Positions 55,301-62,215 of a DNA stretch of 64,000 nucleotides are shown here, piece after piece; the first letter of the stretch is position 1; the number at the start of each line of letters is the position of its first letter. Location: the NCBI GenBank assembly GCA_003210055.1, contig QCNS01000003.1, forward strand, positions 44,221 through 108,220, written 5' to 3'. Source of the DNA: SAR116 cluster bacterium AG-426-I14 (lineage in GTDB: Bacteria > Pseudomonadota > Alphaproteobacteria > Puniceispirillales > Marisalimonadaceae). The notes under the pieces were generated by a model, which saw only the letters and a program-made list of their open reading frames with translations, did not search any database and was not told the origin of the DNA. Both the position numbers and the translations under genes were made by a program.

Positions 55301-55958
55301 TAGTGGTTCTATTTCTAATATAGTTTCTGAAAAAATTACCTTGTCTAACCTGCCATCAGAAGAATTAATAGCTATTGTAATGACAGATGGTGCTAAGAAG
55401 ATAAATGCCGAGTTTGACTTTATAAATGATAATGGAATTATTAATGAGCCAGAATATGAGATAAAGGTTGATGCAAATAATAAAAATAAAGTTGAAATCT
55501 TTGATAAAAAATTTGGTCATAGTATTGCGACAAGGGTTCTTGATAAGAATAGAGTTTTTGAAGCAGTTGGTTCTAGGTTTCAATTTTCAGAAGAAGCGAC
55601 TACTTCTGATGCTTTTTCTATAACAAATAATAAAGCAGGTTCAGGCGATAATCGAAATTTAATAAATATGCTCGACCTTCAATTAGAGAAATTATCAGAT
55701 AAAGATAAAGGAAATTTTCAGGAAATTTTCTCTAATACTCTTGCAAAAGTTGGGTCTAATGTTCAGGCTAATGATCTCTCTTTGAAAGCTGCAGAAAGTA
55801 ATAAAGAGGCTGCTGAATCTGCTCAAAGTGAATTCTCAGGGGTAAGTCTTGATGATGAAGCTGCGCACCTTCTCGAATTCCAACAAGCATATCAAGCATC
55901 GGCACGAATTTTGCAGACTGCCAGAGAACTATTTGAATCTCTTATTAGAGTAGTCTAA
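49305..55958 (+). CDS. flgK: Giant hook-filament junction protein FlgK (HAP1)
   Basis: FlgK joins hook and filament. It has 2217 residues, about four times the usual 450-650. Ends are typical: VTGQNIANVNTDGYNKR (21-37), the early helical D1 region with LGTFIGRFFNSLQDVASRPDE, DILDARDKLLLELSKQINF, and the C-terminal LEFQQAYQASARILQTARELFE. The extra mass is mostly residues about 700-1950, with eight copies of a unit of about 70 residues. A flagellin-IN-like segment lies near 520-610. Its ATG follows the flgJ stop directly. The chain is continuous with no stop or frameshift, so it is not a fusion artefact. Export and chaperoning of a protein this large are the main functional question. Confidence 0.94.
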   Translation: MASLFEIGKSGVQAYRQALSVTGQNIANVNTDGYNKRAADLEEVPSVQGGVTNVPDQSGLGVRVNQIRRSFDSFLAANERNTNSEFEKLDKFVDDLNKLENMLLPSDSDLGTFIGRFFNSLQDVASRPDELSARTVAIESGKALANSFNNYDNQISNFKNTADREATKFLKEANGYLTQLAQVNKLIMSGGSKNASPDILDARDKLLLELSKQINFTVDYGESGEAKIRSGTSGNGNILLEKTTNSIISHSIQENRLTFNVSREGKNSVINDLSSGLLVGIKNFYDLLGEVQSEISNLALRVSRDFNEIQMNGIDLNGKKGSTMFTVNSLGSKKGINNNSNFDVELLIGDANKVKQENKVFKYIAASNSWEVSSSAGIKLYNADKLDFEGFGVKIIGTPSDGDKFTLSPTKTNAAAFSFLLKDPKSIAAASKILISSNLSNTGNALLNIIGKEDLNNQNIIPSLEKVFSSSSNPLLSSSFLRGGAFSIIPPNTKQLELSSILNQSSASFGLYDNQIKGFSNITINLSDGNSITVTSATTDPGDGIKSVKELAEILNSGLSLDGLSQHDFRNYGLFAAGGDGTLTISSSDSSITSATILSNGNTFNASISQISSENSKASKLQIFTKDGRHVSGTALSSSEIASMIKQENGFSKDAEYRNDYLNKNYRGISLSRITTSGDHVSDFGSSISYDKQSTDDDGLFTNKSAVSLSGTLSLDGNLSNSKDLDGFVTITNVADDSGITYTVKGYDQDGQYQTESITGGNATSVTGTKIFKSISSISSSGNGLGNLKIGIKASGYNLTVKNEHDQSITSAIPINASAYYIAKKLNTDLSGTGVKVDATTKVLLGPLSANTSGTFSFNLKGSNTDEVTISSTVDADDLSGLARQINQFTSQTGITAVNTSDFDRLILNSSDGYDIEMTNIVAPSDFSVFNLNDKYEIISEKHLIDISDTNEKSAFIKGNLKFTSSSAFSTQIDSGEINGSNQDNSLNGFYDIKYSSSGEKITVKPMSMKNLDDNVSGPNGKRAQAGISKYGLSVPLNAYQVEATDDDSLFSSADPGGAASGKSFTGALRNASNLNSVVTITCAANESSNSFFISGTDKDGNTVFDKIQGVNNGVAIGSQVFKTVTSFETTATANGNVKIGTTGRHEIDNNESLVKKATYSSGSITMTEILSTASYLGANIRIESYQDERTNSFTITGEDADGNTLTETISGTNGKVSTGTKVFHKVSSISVANNTSGDIRIGTVPGDGNWAATINANALDADSSSEISSELIKKIREEAPISQLTGKVISNLPLEGSKLDVKFEGQTYKIIMQTGEPLVEGPEKNRVKARFEETSVLDIDGIALAQSGSAGNALTLNGTSATETFAGTKISIKAVGDESKNKFTIAGTDLDGNSISEAFFGPTAGQTAVGSKVFKTITSVTPTSSTSGNIEIGTAPAYKLYVTAEGTVEGDQFELIQNTSNLSIASQFGVSEGTTILKGQLALKPMATDIPFQINIDRADSNDDFAVKFLKDTSTSSVLSSIAITAASALGTPSTDELGGKITITTASSGDRSGVNFTVVGKDMFGNALTEVIKGAGDGLTSTGTKVFKTVTSVTPDSTSGSGNIEVGHLSQPVFFNLAKDINLFKSKVVSANTSLGTPSIHSSLGGKVKIGTASGGNQSSTTFTVVGIGEDGGALSETIAGQPGGQSILGAKIFKSVTSVTPGGTVGTGLIDVEYCVMPNLSLTPPSDITLSWTENASGTTDTDSLYLSGSVSSGTAVQLSGVLTSQDPDSLFTIKSAPSGELLLDGALKNSTDIRGKVQIIFAGNETGKTFTVAGYDLNGVYKTDVINGLSGATATGTIDYKEIISITSSAASAGDITIGTKATSSTVNGSVVSITCAADESSNKFTVVGKDMFGNDLTEVITGGIRNTVNGKKVFKSITTITPSSNSSGNIEIGTMTTGRFSISHQVGKSNFSLDTSPNVENVYGIKTQKTRIVSNSGDIDITSLSGNPIQVKIPSGSISNIVSEKITLSNLPSEELIAIVMTDGAKKINAEFDFINDNGIINEPEYEIKVDANNKNKVEIFDKKFGHSIATRVLDKNRVFEAVGSRFQFSEEATTSDAFSITNNKAGSGDNRNLINMLDLQLEKLSDKDKGNFQEIFSNTLAKVGSNVQANDLSLKAAESNKEAAESAQSEFSGVSLDDEAAHLLEFQQAYQASARILQTARELFESLIRVV
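51489..55124 (+). repeat. Eight ~70-residue units in FlgK, shared with FliD
   Basis: Units are at residues 729-794 (51489-51686), 1078-1144 (52536-52736), 1178-1245 (52836-53039), 1367-1436 (53403-53612), 1540-1609 (53922-54131), 1647-1716 (54243-54452), 1799-1865 (54699-54899) and 1873-1940 (54921-55124). The pattern is V-x-I-x-x-A-x-D/E-x-S-x-x-x-F-T-V/I-x-G, then D-x-x-G-N-x-L-T-E-x-I-x-G, then G-T-K-V-F-K-x-V-T-S-V-T, then S-G-N-I-x-I-G-T. Units 5 and 8 share VVGKDMFGN and so form a close pair; unit 6 pairs with the FliD copy. Repeats are interspersed with other beta domains. Confidence 0.92.
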
Positions 55959-55972
55959 AAACAGAGAAATAA

Positions 55973-57256
55973 ATGAAAGTAAGTACAAAATTATTTAATG
56001 AACAGCAATTAAGACAGTTTTCAAATTTAAATTCTGAGATTCAAAAACTGCAAGATAAAATCTCTAGTGGAAAGAATATTTTAGTTGCTTCAGATGATCC
56101 TGTTGGTTCAGTTGATTTATCAGGTTATAAAACAGTAAAACATCAATTAGATCAGTTTTTAAAAAATGTAAACTCTTCTGAAGATAGGCTTAGCTTAGTT
56201 GATACAAACTTACAAAATTTATCTACAATTATGATTAGAGCCAACGAGCTTTTAATCCAAGCATCAAGTGATGTATTAGGTAGAAGTGATAGAGAGGCAA
56301 TCGCAATTGAAATAGATGAAATGAAATCTGAAGTTCTTGCTATTGCAAACCAACAAGATTCTAATGGTTCCTTTCTATTTAGTGGTTACAAAACAAAAAT
56401 AAAACCTTTTGAGAAGAATATATCTGGTGCAATTGAATATAAAGGGGATAGTGGTGTTTCCTCTTTATCTGTATCCGAGACTATGATGGTTGAAACAACA
56501 GTTGATGGTGCAGCTTTATTCGAAAATGTTAAGACACCTGCAGGAGATGCAATATCTATGTTTACAATGCTTGAGAATATGTCTCATTCTATAAGAACAG
56601 CATCTCAATCAGTCCAAGCTACAAGGGCATCTACACATGCAGAATTTAAACTTACAAACAGAAATTATGGAACTTGGTCTTTTGATTTAACAGGCCATGC
56701 TGGAACAGCAAATATTTCTGTTGAATTAACTGGAGATGATCCAGCTGATATAATTAAAGCTATAAACAATGCAAATATCGGTCTAACTGCTAGCCAATCA
56801 TCTACAGACTCAAGTACAATTAAACTAGATAGTAGTCAAGAAGGCATTATTGAAATAAAAAATTTAGAGATACCTGATATTAAAACAGCACAAGAAGTAC
56901 CAACATCTTTTATGACCTTTAATGCTCTAGATGCTAGTGGAAATGTTATTGGAAAAACACAGACTTTATATGACAATCATCAAATGACAACTTCACAACT
57001 CGATAATATTAGCAATGCTCAGGTTCATATTGCAAATTTTAGAGGTAAAGTTGGTGCAAGGTTAAATCTACTTAAGAGACAGTTTGAAAATTTAAATGAG
57101 AGAAATTTAAATATTCAAAAAGATTTAAGTGAATTAGAGGATGCAGATTTAGCTAAATTAGTCACGAATTTAAAGTCCCAATTAACTGGCCTTCAAGCAA
57201 GTCAGCAAGCATTTGTAAAAATTTCTGATTTAAATTTATTCAATTTTCTTAAATAA
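55973..57256 (+). CDS. flgL: Hook-filament junction protein FlgL (HAP3)
   Basis: FlgL connects FlgK to the filament. The 427 residues have the flagellin-like N-terminus (LRQFSNLNSEIQKLQDKISSGKNILVASDDPVGSV) and C-terminal helix (LLKRQFENLNERNLNIQKDLSELEDADLAKLVTNLKSQ). Length is near normal (300-450) and no repeat units are visible, in contrast with flgE and flgK. It ends the operon, 1 base from the convergent gene. Confidence 0.94.
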   Translation: MKVSTKLFNEQQLRQFSNLNSEIQKLQDKISSGKNILVASDDPVGSVDLSGYKTVKHQLDQFLKNVNSSEDRLSLVDTNLQNLSTIMIRANELLIQASSDVLGRSDREAIAIEIDEMKSEVLAIANQQDSNGSFLFSGYKTKIKPFEKNISGAIEYKGDSGVSSLSVSETMMVETTVDGAALFENVKTPAGDAISMFTMLENMSHSIRTASQSVQATRASTHAEFKLTNRNYGTWSFDLTGHAGTANISVELTGDDPADIIKAINNANIGLTASQSSTDSSTIKLDSSQEGIIEIKNLEIPDIKTAQEVPTSFMTFNALDASGNVIGKTQTLYDNHQMTTSQLDNISNAQVHIANFRGKVGARLNLLKRQFENLNERNLNIQKDLSELEDADLAKLVTNLKSQLTGLQASQQAFVKISDLNLFNFLK

Positions 57257-57257
57257 A

Positions 57258-57749
57258 TTAAAAACTATCTAAAATATCGACAGGTTGTTCTATTAACTCA
57301 CCCAACCAATCTAAATCTTCCACTTCACCGATACTCCAGCCCGCAGGAGTTTTAGCAATAGTGTTATTTCTTATACCAAATATTGTAGCTCTAAATACTT
57401 TTGTTGATTTTTCTGTATCATAATCTTTTGTTTTCTGACCATCTAAAGCTGATGAGAACATACCAGAAAGTTTTCTTTCTGCGCCATTACTTTTAAATCC
57501 TATTCTATAGTAAATATAGTTATTTAGATAATCCACAGCTTCATCTCCAGCATTTATATCGTTTAAAAACTGTAAAATAGACTCAGCACATTCAGTAATT
57601 TCTTCAAATTTAATTTCTTTAAATCGTTCTGAAAATCCTTTTGAAAATTTTCTTGAGATAGAATTTATAGAATTTTCAGAGCTAAGAAAGTCTCTGGCAG
57701 TGACAGCGCATGCAATTCCAAAAATCCATTCAGGGCAGAAATCTGACAT
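57258..57749 (-). CDS. Hypothetical protein between flgL and fliS
   Basis: The 163-residue protein starts with PEWIFGIACAVTARDFLSSENS and is otherwise charged and mostly helical with an acidic C-terminus (VEDLDWLGELIEQPVDILDSF). No signal peptide. I do not recognise it. It is convergent with flgL, with a 103-base gap to fliS on the same strand. It is probably flagellum-linked by position only. Confidence 0.55.
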   Translation of the reverse strand: MSDFCPEWIFGIACAVTARDFLSSENSINSISRKFSKGFSERFKEIKFEEITECAESILQFLNDINAGDEAVDYLNNYIYYRIGFKSNGAERKLSGMFSSALDGQKTKDYDTEKSTKVFRATIFGIRNNTIAKTPAGWSIGEVEDLDWLGELIEQPVDILDSF

Positions 57750-57852
57750 TTTAAAATACCTAATTTCAAACTTATCTTAATTAAATATCATTATATAATA
57801 AAACAATATAAATTAGAATTAGTAAATACTCTAATTTTTTTCAAGTATAAAA

Positions 57853-58293
57853 CTATTTTATTTGTTTCCATGCAGATAATATGTCATCAATTACTCCAAT
57901 TGAGCTATTTAAACCATCAATAGTTTGGTTTTTGTAACTGTCTAAAGTCTGTGTTCTACAATAATCATATAAATTATTTAGATTAACAGCTATTTCTTTA
58001 CCTTTTTTAAAATCTAAACTACTCATTAGGATCATAAGAGAAGTTATAATTTTAGAAAAACTTTTAGATTTAATTTTTGACGTTTTTTGTTTACTAGCAA
58101 AAATAATTTTAGAAGTTTTTTTAGACTTAATTTTAGATGCTTTCTTTTCAGTAGAAATTGCTTCAACAAGTACTTTAAGATTATAATGTAGTTCTTCTAA
58201 AACTATTTCTATAAACTCATGTTTTGATGATCCTTCAACTTTGGATAAAATATCTGAATCTTTATATTCTTTCATCATTACATGATAGTTCAT
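57853..58293 (-). CDS. fliS: Flagellin chaperone FliS with a Lys-rich internal insertion
   Basis: FliS is the small four-helix chaperone that keeps flagellin unfolded until export. The 146 residues contain HEFIEIVLEELHYNLKVLVEAI, then SLDFKKGKEIAVNLNNLYDYC and IGVIDDILSAWKQI, the family's helices 1, 3 and 4. Length is about 15-20 above normal because of a Lys-rich insertion between residues 50 and 84 built of two copies of a 13-residue motif. An AAGGAGGCAAAT ribosome-binding site precedes the ATG. It is alone on the minus strand between two unknown neighbours. Confidence 0.8.
   Translation of the reverse strand: MNYHVMMKEYKDSDILSKVEGSSKHEFIEIVLEELHYNLKVLVEAISTEKKASKIKSKKTSKIIFASKQKTSKIKSKSFSKIITSLMILMSSLDFKKGKEIAVNLNNLYDYCRTQTLDSYKNQTIDGLNSSIGVIDDILSAWKQIK
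58045..58140 (-). repeat. Internal duplication in fliS
   Basis: Residues 52-64 (ASKIKSKKTSKII) and 71-83 (TSKIKSKSFSKII) are near-identical and separated by 6 residues, so the period is 19 codons (57 bases). The DNA copies are also similar, showing a recent duplication. Confidence 0.8.
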
Positions 58294-58356
58294 ATTTGCC
58301 TCCTTGATGTATTTCCTAAAATACTTAACGACATAAACAATAAAGGTTTAGGAATA

Positions 58357-60066
58357 TTAGTTTTTTTCTATATTTCTGATAGTTTCGGAAATATTACTAT
58401 AGGCGTTTAAAACATCGTTTTCAGAAATAACCCCAATGAATTTATTGTTTTTGTCAATTATTGGAACACTTTCACCAATAAATTTACCCAATTTTTTCAT
58501 AGTGTTAATAAGGTTATCGGTTGGTAATAGTTTAATATGATTTTTTTCGTTATAATTAAAAGAAATTTTATCTTTTTTATCTATGATATCTATTAATCTT
58601 AATTTTCCTAAATAGTTTCCATTTTTATCTAAGAAGTATCCTTCGGTCAGACCATATTTCTTAAATTTTTTTATTGCATCATCAGTTTTTATTTTTTTGT
58701 CAAGTTTAAGGTAATTTTTATCAGCATATTTTTCTATAATTGTTTGGCTCATTAATATATGCTCTCTTCCATGTCCCATTGGTATTTTTCTTGCCTTTAA
58801 CTGCGCGTCAAAAAAACTAGAACCAAATATTAAATATGTAATCAAGTTACATATGGCTATAGGAAAAATGGAGGCTATAGCGTATTCATAGGAACCTGTA
58901 AGTTCAAAAACTAAAATAATTGCAGTTATCGGACCACCAATTACTGAACTACTTACAGCAGCCATACCTGAGACTGCCAAAATTGGTCCAATATCATTAG
59001 CAATACCTATAAAAGGAATATTAAATATCAATGCTCCAGTACATGCGCCTAAAAGAAGTGCAGGGGAAAATACTCCGCCAAACAAACCAAAACCTATACA
59101 TAATGAAGATAAAATGAGTTTAAAAATTAAAACCATCAATAAAAATATAATTGTATTTTCAGAGGTGATTACATTGACTATTGTTTCAGTTCCTAACCCA
59201 ATAGACTCTGGCAAAAATATTCCTGCAAAACCACATAGTACTGCAGGAATTAGAGGTCTGAAATGAAAATTAATATTACTTGAATTCGATAACTTCGTAG
59301 AAAAAAGTAATGATTTCATAAATAAAAAAGCAATTAATGAAGCTATTAATCCAGTTATTAAAAGACCTGGTAAAGCGGTTATTAAGTCAAATACAATCTC
59401 ATCAAATCTTAATGCGGGTGTTACAAGAGCCATTTCATGAGCTGTAAAACTTGCAGTAACGGATGATAGTGAAATAGCCGTTAAAGCCCTCATAGAAAAA
59501 TGTCTCAAAACCACTTCATGTGCGAAAACAATTCCTGCAATAGGAGAGCTAAACCCTGCAGAAATAGCCGCGGCAACACCTGCACCAATAATAATATCAT
59601 GTGGTATTGTAGGAATAAATTTTCTTCTTCTTAAAAAAGCACCTAATGTACCTCCAAAATGGACTAATGGGCCGTAAATACCCACCGAAGCACCACCGCT
59701 TATTGAAAAAAAAGCAGCTAAGGTTGAAGTAAATCCTCTTTTTACATCCAGTGTGCCTGCCTGTTGATGTGCAGCATAGATAGTATCAGCAGGTCCATGC
59801 CACCTATCAATTTTTTGACTTTTTATCAATAATCCTACAAGTATTCCTGCTGAGATACATGCAATCAAAGGTAAAAAACTTCCACTAAAACTAAAAAATG
59901 AAAATTGTAAAAAATCAATATTTTGACTATCTTGTATCAATAAGAAAATTGATTTTGCTGTCAAAGCAAAAATTTGTGTAACCAAAGAAGTTATTAGACC
60001 AACTACCATAGCAGTTAGTACAAGAGCAAAATTAATTTTAACAATTTTGATTACATTTTGTTTCAT
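58357..60066 (-). CDS. ClC-family chloride channel/antiporter with C-terminal CBS domains
   Basis: ClC proteins conduct chloride or exchange it for protons. The 569 residues (start at the ATG 18 bases inside a longer frame) contain FGGVFSPALLLGACTGA, conserved in ClC, about ten membrane helices, and two C-terminal CBS modules (near PTDNLINTMKKLG, and NNKFIGVISENDVLN). In the E. coli ClC G-x-E-G-P gating motif, this protein has GIYGP, so Tyr131 (codon 59674-59676) replaces the gating glutamate. It is divergent from fliD and not obviously related to motility. Confidence 0.88.
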   Translation of the reverse strand: MKQNVIKIVKINFALVLTAMVVGLITSLVTQIFALTAKSIFLLIQDSQNIDFLQFSFFSFSGSFLPLIACISAGILVGLLIKSQKIDRWHGPADTIYAAHQQAGTLDVKRGFTSTLAAFFSISGGASVGIYGPLVHFGGTLGAFLRRRKFIPTIPHDIIIGAGVAAAISAGFSSPIAGIVFAHEVVLRHFSMRALTAISLSSVTASFTAHEMALVTPALRFDEIVFDLITALPGLLITGLIASLIAFLFMKSLLFSTKLSNSSNINFHFRPLIPAVLCGFAGIFLPESIGLGTETIVNVITSENTIIFLLMVLIFKLILSSLCIGFGLFGGVFSPALLLGACTGALIFNIPFIGIANDIGPILAVSGMAAVSSSVIGGPITAIILVFELTGSYEYAIASIFPIAICNLITYLIFGSSFFDAQLKARKIPMGHGREHILMSQTIIEKYADKNYLKLDKKIKTDDAIKKFKKYGLTEGYFLDKNGNYLGKLRLIDIIDKKDKISFNYNEKNHIKLLPTDNLINTMKKLGKFIGESVPIIDKNNKFIGVISENDVLNAYSNISETIRNIEKN

Positions 60067-60115
60067 TACTAAAAATAATAACATTTGATAAAAAAAATGT
60101 AACGATAATTGTAAG

Positions 60116-60131
60116 AGGCATAAAAATTGCA
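60116..60131 (+). promoter_or_regulatory. Sigma-54 promoter for fliD
   Basis: AGGCAT-AAAAA-TTGCA keeps GG-N10-GC spacing, with A for T at the first base. It lies 43 bases before the fliD start. Confidence 0.82.
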
Positions 60132-60173
60132 GGTATATTGTCGTTTATCTTAAAGGATCATAAAGGAATTTAT

Positions 60174-62120
60174 ATGGCCGTTGATTATCTAAGCGCTTTA
60201 AATAGTAAGGGTTCAGGATTAAATATTACTCAACTTGTAGATAGTTTGGTTAAAGCAGAAACGGAACCAAAAAAAAAGTTATTAAATGATAAAATTGACA
60301 AACAAACTTCACAAATTTCGGCTTTGGGAGAGGTCGCTTCAGAATTAGATGCCTTAAAAACTAACGTATTAACATTTAAAGATAAAACAAAATTAGTTAC
60401 ATCAAGTGCAGATACTAATACAACTTTAAGTGTCACTTCTCCAAGCATTGCAAAAGCCTTTACTTCAGACATAAATATTTCTGCATTGGCTACATCACAA
60501 ACTTTAGAATTTACTGGCTTCTCACTACCTACTTCTACAAGTGGTTCAGGAACAATAACGATAGATTTTGGAACTTGGATTACCTCTTCTTCAACAGATG
60601 TAGATTCATTGTTCTCAAATAGTTCTGTTACAGCTAGCACTTCTCTTGGAACTCCTACATCTCACTCTTCTTTAGGAGGAACAATTACAATTGCTACAGC
60701 TGGTGGTGGCAATCAGTCAAGTACTGTATTTACCGTAGTTGGTACGGATATGGCTGGAAATTCAATGACAGAAACTATCACTGGTGCTGCTGGTGGGAAT
60801 ACAGCAACAGGTAGTAAAGTTTTCAAAAATGTTACAAGTATAACACCAGGCTCTACAGTCGGTTCTGGGGCTGTTACAATAGGTCATGCTGCAGCTACAT
60901 TTGGTCCCAATACTGCCAAAACTTCTTCTACAGTCACCATTTCTTCAGGTGCAACTTTGAGCTCAATTGCAAATTCATTAAGTCAGGTTTCAGGAGTAAG
61001 TGCAAGTGTAGTAAATAAAGGAGATGGAACTTACTCTCTTTTGGTAAGGTCTGATACAGGTCAAAGTAATGCTATTAGAATGACGGTTTCTGAAGCATCA
61101 GGGGACGCAGGCTTAGCAACTTTTGATACTACATCTGATAATGCAACACATCAAACTGCTGCGGCAACAAATGCAACCTTGTCAGTTGATGGAGCTACAT
61201 TGTATAGAACAACTAACAGCATAAGTGACATATTTGATGGTTATACTTTAGATATTACTAAAACCACTTCTTCGGCTTTTAGAATTAGTTCTTCTTTGGA
61301 TAAGAGCTCAGCGTTAACAGTATTGAAGGATTTTTTAACAACAATCAACTCAACAAGAGAAATCCTTAACGATTTTACAAGAGTAGGTTCTAATACTCAA
61401 GAAGCTGGTGTTTTAAAAGGAAATGTTGCTGTATCTAGCATCAAAGATGGGATAAACAAAATTATTACAGATGGAATAGTTGGTTATGGTAATGATAAGT
61501 TATATTTATCAGAATTAGGTGTAAGAACAAGTACTGATGGAAAATTATCTGTTAATGAAACAATATTTAACTCTCAATTAGATTCTGACTCAACAGTATT
61601 TGATGCAATTTTTAATTCATTATTTTCCTCCGACTCATCATACTTGAAAGTTGAAACATCTATCGGTTCTTCAAACCCAACACCTGGTTCTTATGCATAT
61701 TCTTCTGATGGTTCTACCGCAAGTCTAGAAGGAATTACAATGACAGCAAAAACAGAGTCAGATGGCACATCATATTTTATTTCTTCAGGAACTGCATCAA
61801 ATTCAGCTGGTATAAAAATTACGCCATCTCAAACAGTGAATAGTGCTAATATTTTTTATGGAAGAAGTATGGTTCATCAATTAGAAACTTTTTTAACTAA
61901 CAGTTTAACTTCCTCCGGAATTTTGACGAAATCTCAATCAAATGCAGATACAAAGTTAAATGATTTGAATGATGAATTATTATCAATTGATGACAAAGTA
62001 AAAATACTCACTACAAGATATAAAACTCAATTTGGTGCTATGGAAAGTGTTGTTACAAGTTTAAAATCAACAGGGGAATATTTAGATAATCTCATTACCG
62101 CTTGGAATGATAACGACTAA
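60174..62120 (+). CDS. fliD: Flagellar filament cap protein FliD (HAP2) with one FlgK-type repeat
   Basis: FliD is the filament-cap protein that folds flagellin at the tip. The ATG used here follows AAAGGAATTTAT; an upstream ATG at 60138 is 12 codons away and lies just after the promoter. The 648 residues contain the N-terminal SKGSGLNITQLVDSLVKAETEPKKKLLNDKIDKQTSQISAL and the C-terminal DDELLSIDDKVKILTTRYKTQFGAMESVVTSL. A beta repeat at residues 168-237 is inserted before the usual flagellin-IN-like domains. Standard FliD is 450-700 residues, so size is normal, with the repeat taking the usual hypervariable place. Single-gene unit. Confidence 0.93.
   Translation: MAVDYLSALNSKGSGLNITQLVDSLVKAETEPKKKLLNDKIDKQTSQISALGEVASELDALKTNVLTFKDKTKLVTSSADTNTTLSVTSPSIAKAFTSDINISALATSQTLEFTGFSLPTSTSGSGTITIDFGTWITSSSTDVDSLFSNSSVTASTSLGTPTSHSSLGGTITIATAGGGNQSSTVFTVVGTDMAGNSMTETITGAAGGNTATGSKVFKNVTSITPGSTVGSGAVTIGHAAATFGPNTAKTSSTVTISSGATLSSIANSLSQVSGVSASVVNKGDGTYSLLVRSDTGQSNAIRMTVSEASGDAGLATFDTTSDNATHQTAAATNATLSVDGATLYRTTNSISDIFDGYTLDITKTTSSAFRISSSLDKSSALTVLKDFLTTINSTREILNDFTRVGSNTQEAGVLKGNVAVSSIKDGINKIITDGIVGYGNDKLYLSELGVRTSTDGKLSVNETIFNSQLDSDSTVFDAIFNSLFSSDSSYLKVETSIGSSNPTPGSYAYSSDGSTASLEGITMTAKTESDGTSYFISSGTASNSAGIKITPSQTVNSANIFYGRSMVHQLETFLTNSLTSSGILTKSQSNADTKLNDLNDELLSIDDKVKILTTRYKTQFGAMESVVTSLKSTGEYLDNLITAWNDND
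60675..60884 (+). repeat. FlgK-type repeat unit in FliD
   Basis: Residues 168-237 follow the FlgK unit pattern. With the preceding TSLGTP-x-x-HSSLGG leader they match FlgK unit 6 (54243-54452) in about half of positions by eye, including GGNQSST-x-FTVVG, and both have the same leader. This points to a shared origin by duplication or conversion between the two genes. Confidence 0.9.
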
Positions 62121-62158
62121 AATTGCAAGTAGATTATTTAATTAATTAACTAAATATT

Positions 62159-62174
62159 TGGAATAAAAATTGCA
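62159..62174 (+). promoter_or_regulatory. Sigma-54 promoter for the methyltransferase pair
   Basis: TGGAAT-AAAAA-TTGCA has the GG-N10-GC spacing, 42 bases before the first methyltransferase gene. It places this gene pair in the flagellar regulon. Confidence 0.78.
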
Positions 62175-62215
62175 ATTTAAAAATCAAACTTCGTAAAGAT
62201 TGATAGGATTAAAAA

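Noticed and set aside
57810..57837. Hairpin AAATTAGA/TCTAATTT as a terminator after fliS
   Set aside because: Stem of only A/T plus one G-C pair, a 12-base loop, and no T-run on the minus strand; a plus-strand terminator there would serve no gene.
40837..62120. Prophage or phage tail module
   Set aside because: The repeat units look phage-like, but they sit inside intact flgE, flgK and fliD frames and no capsid, terminase, portal, integrase or tail-assembly gene is present.
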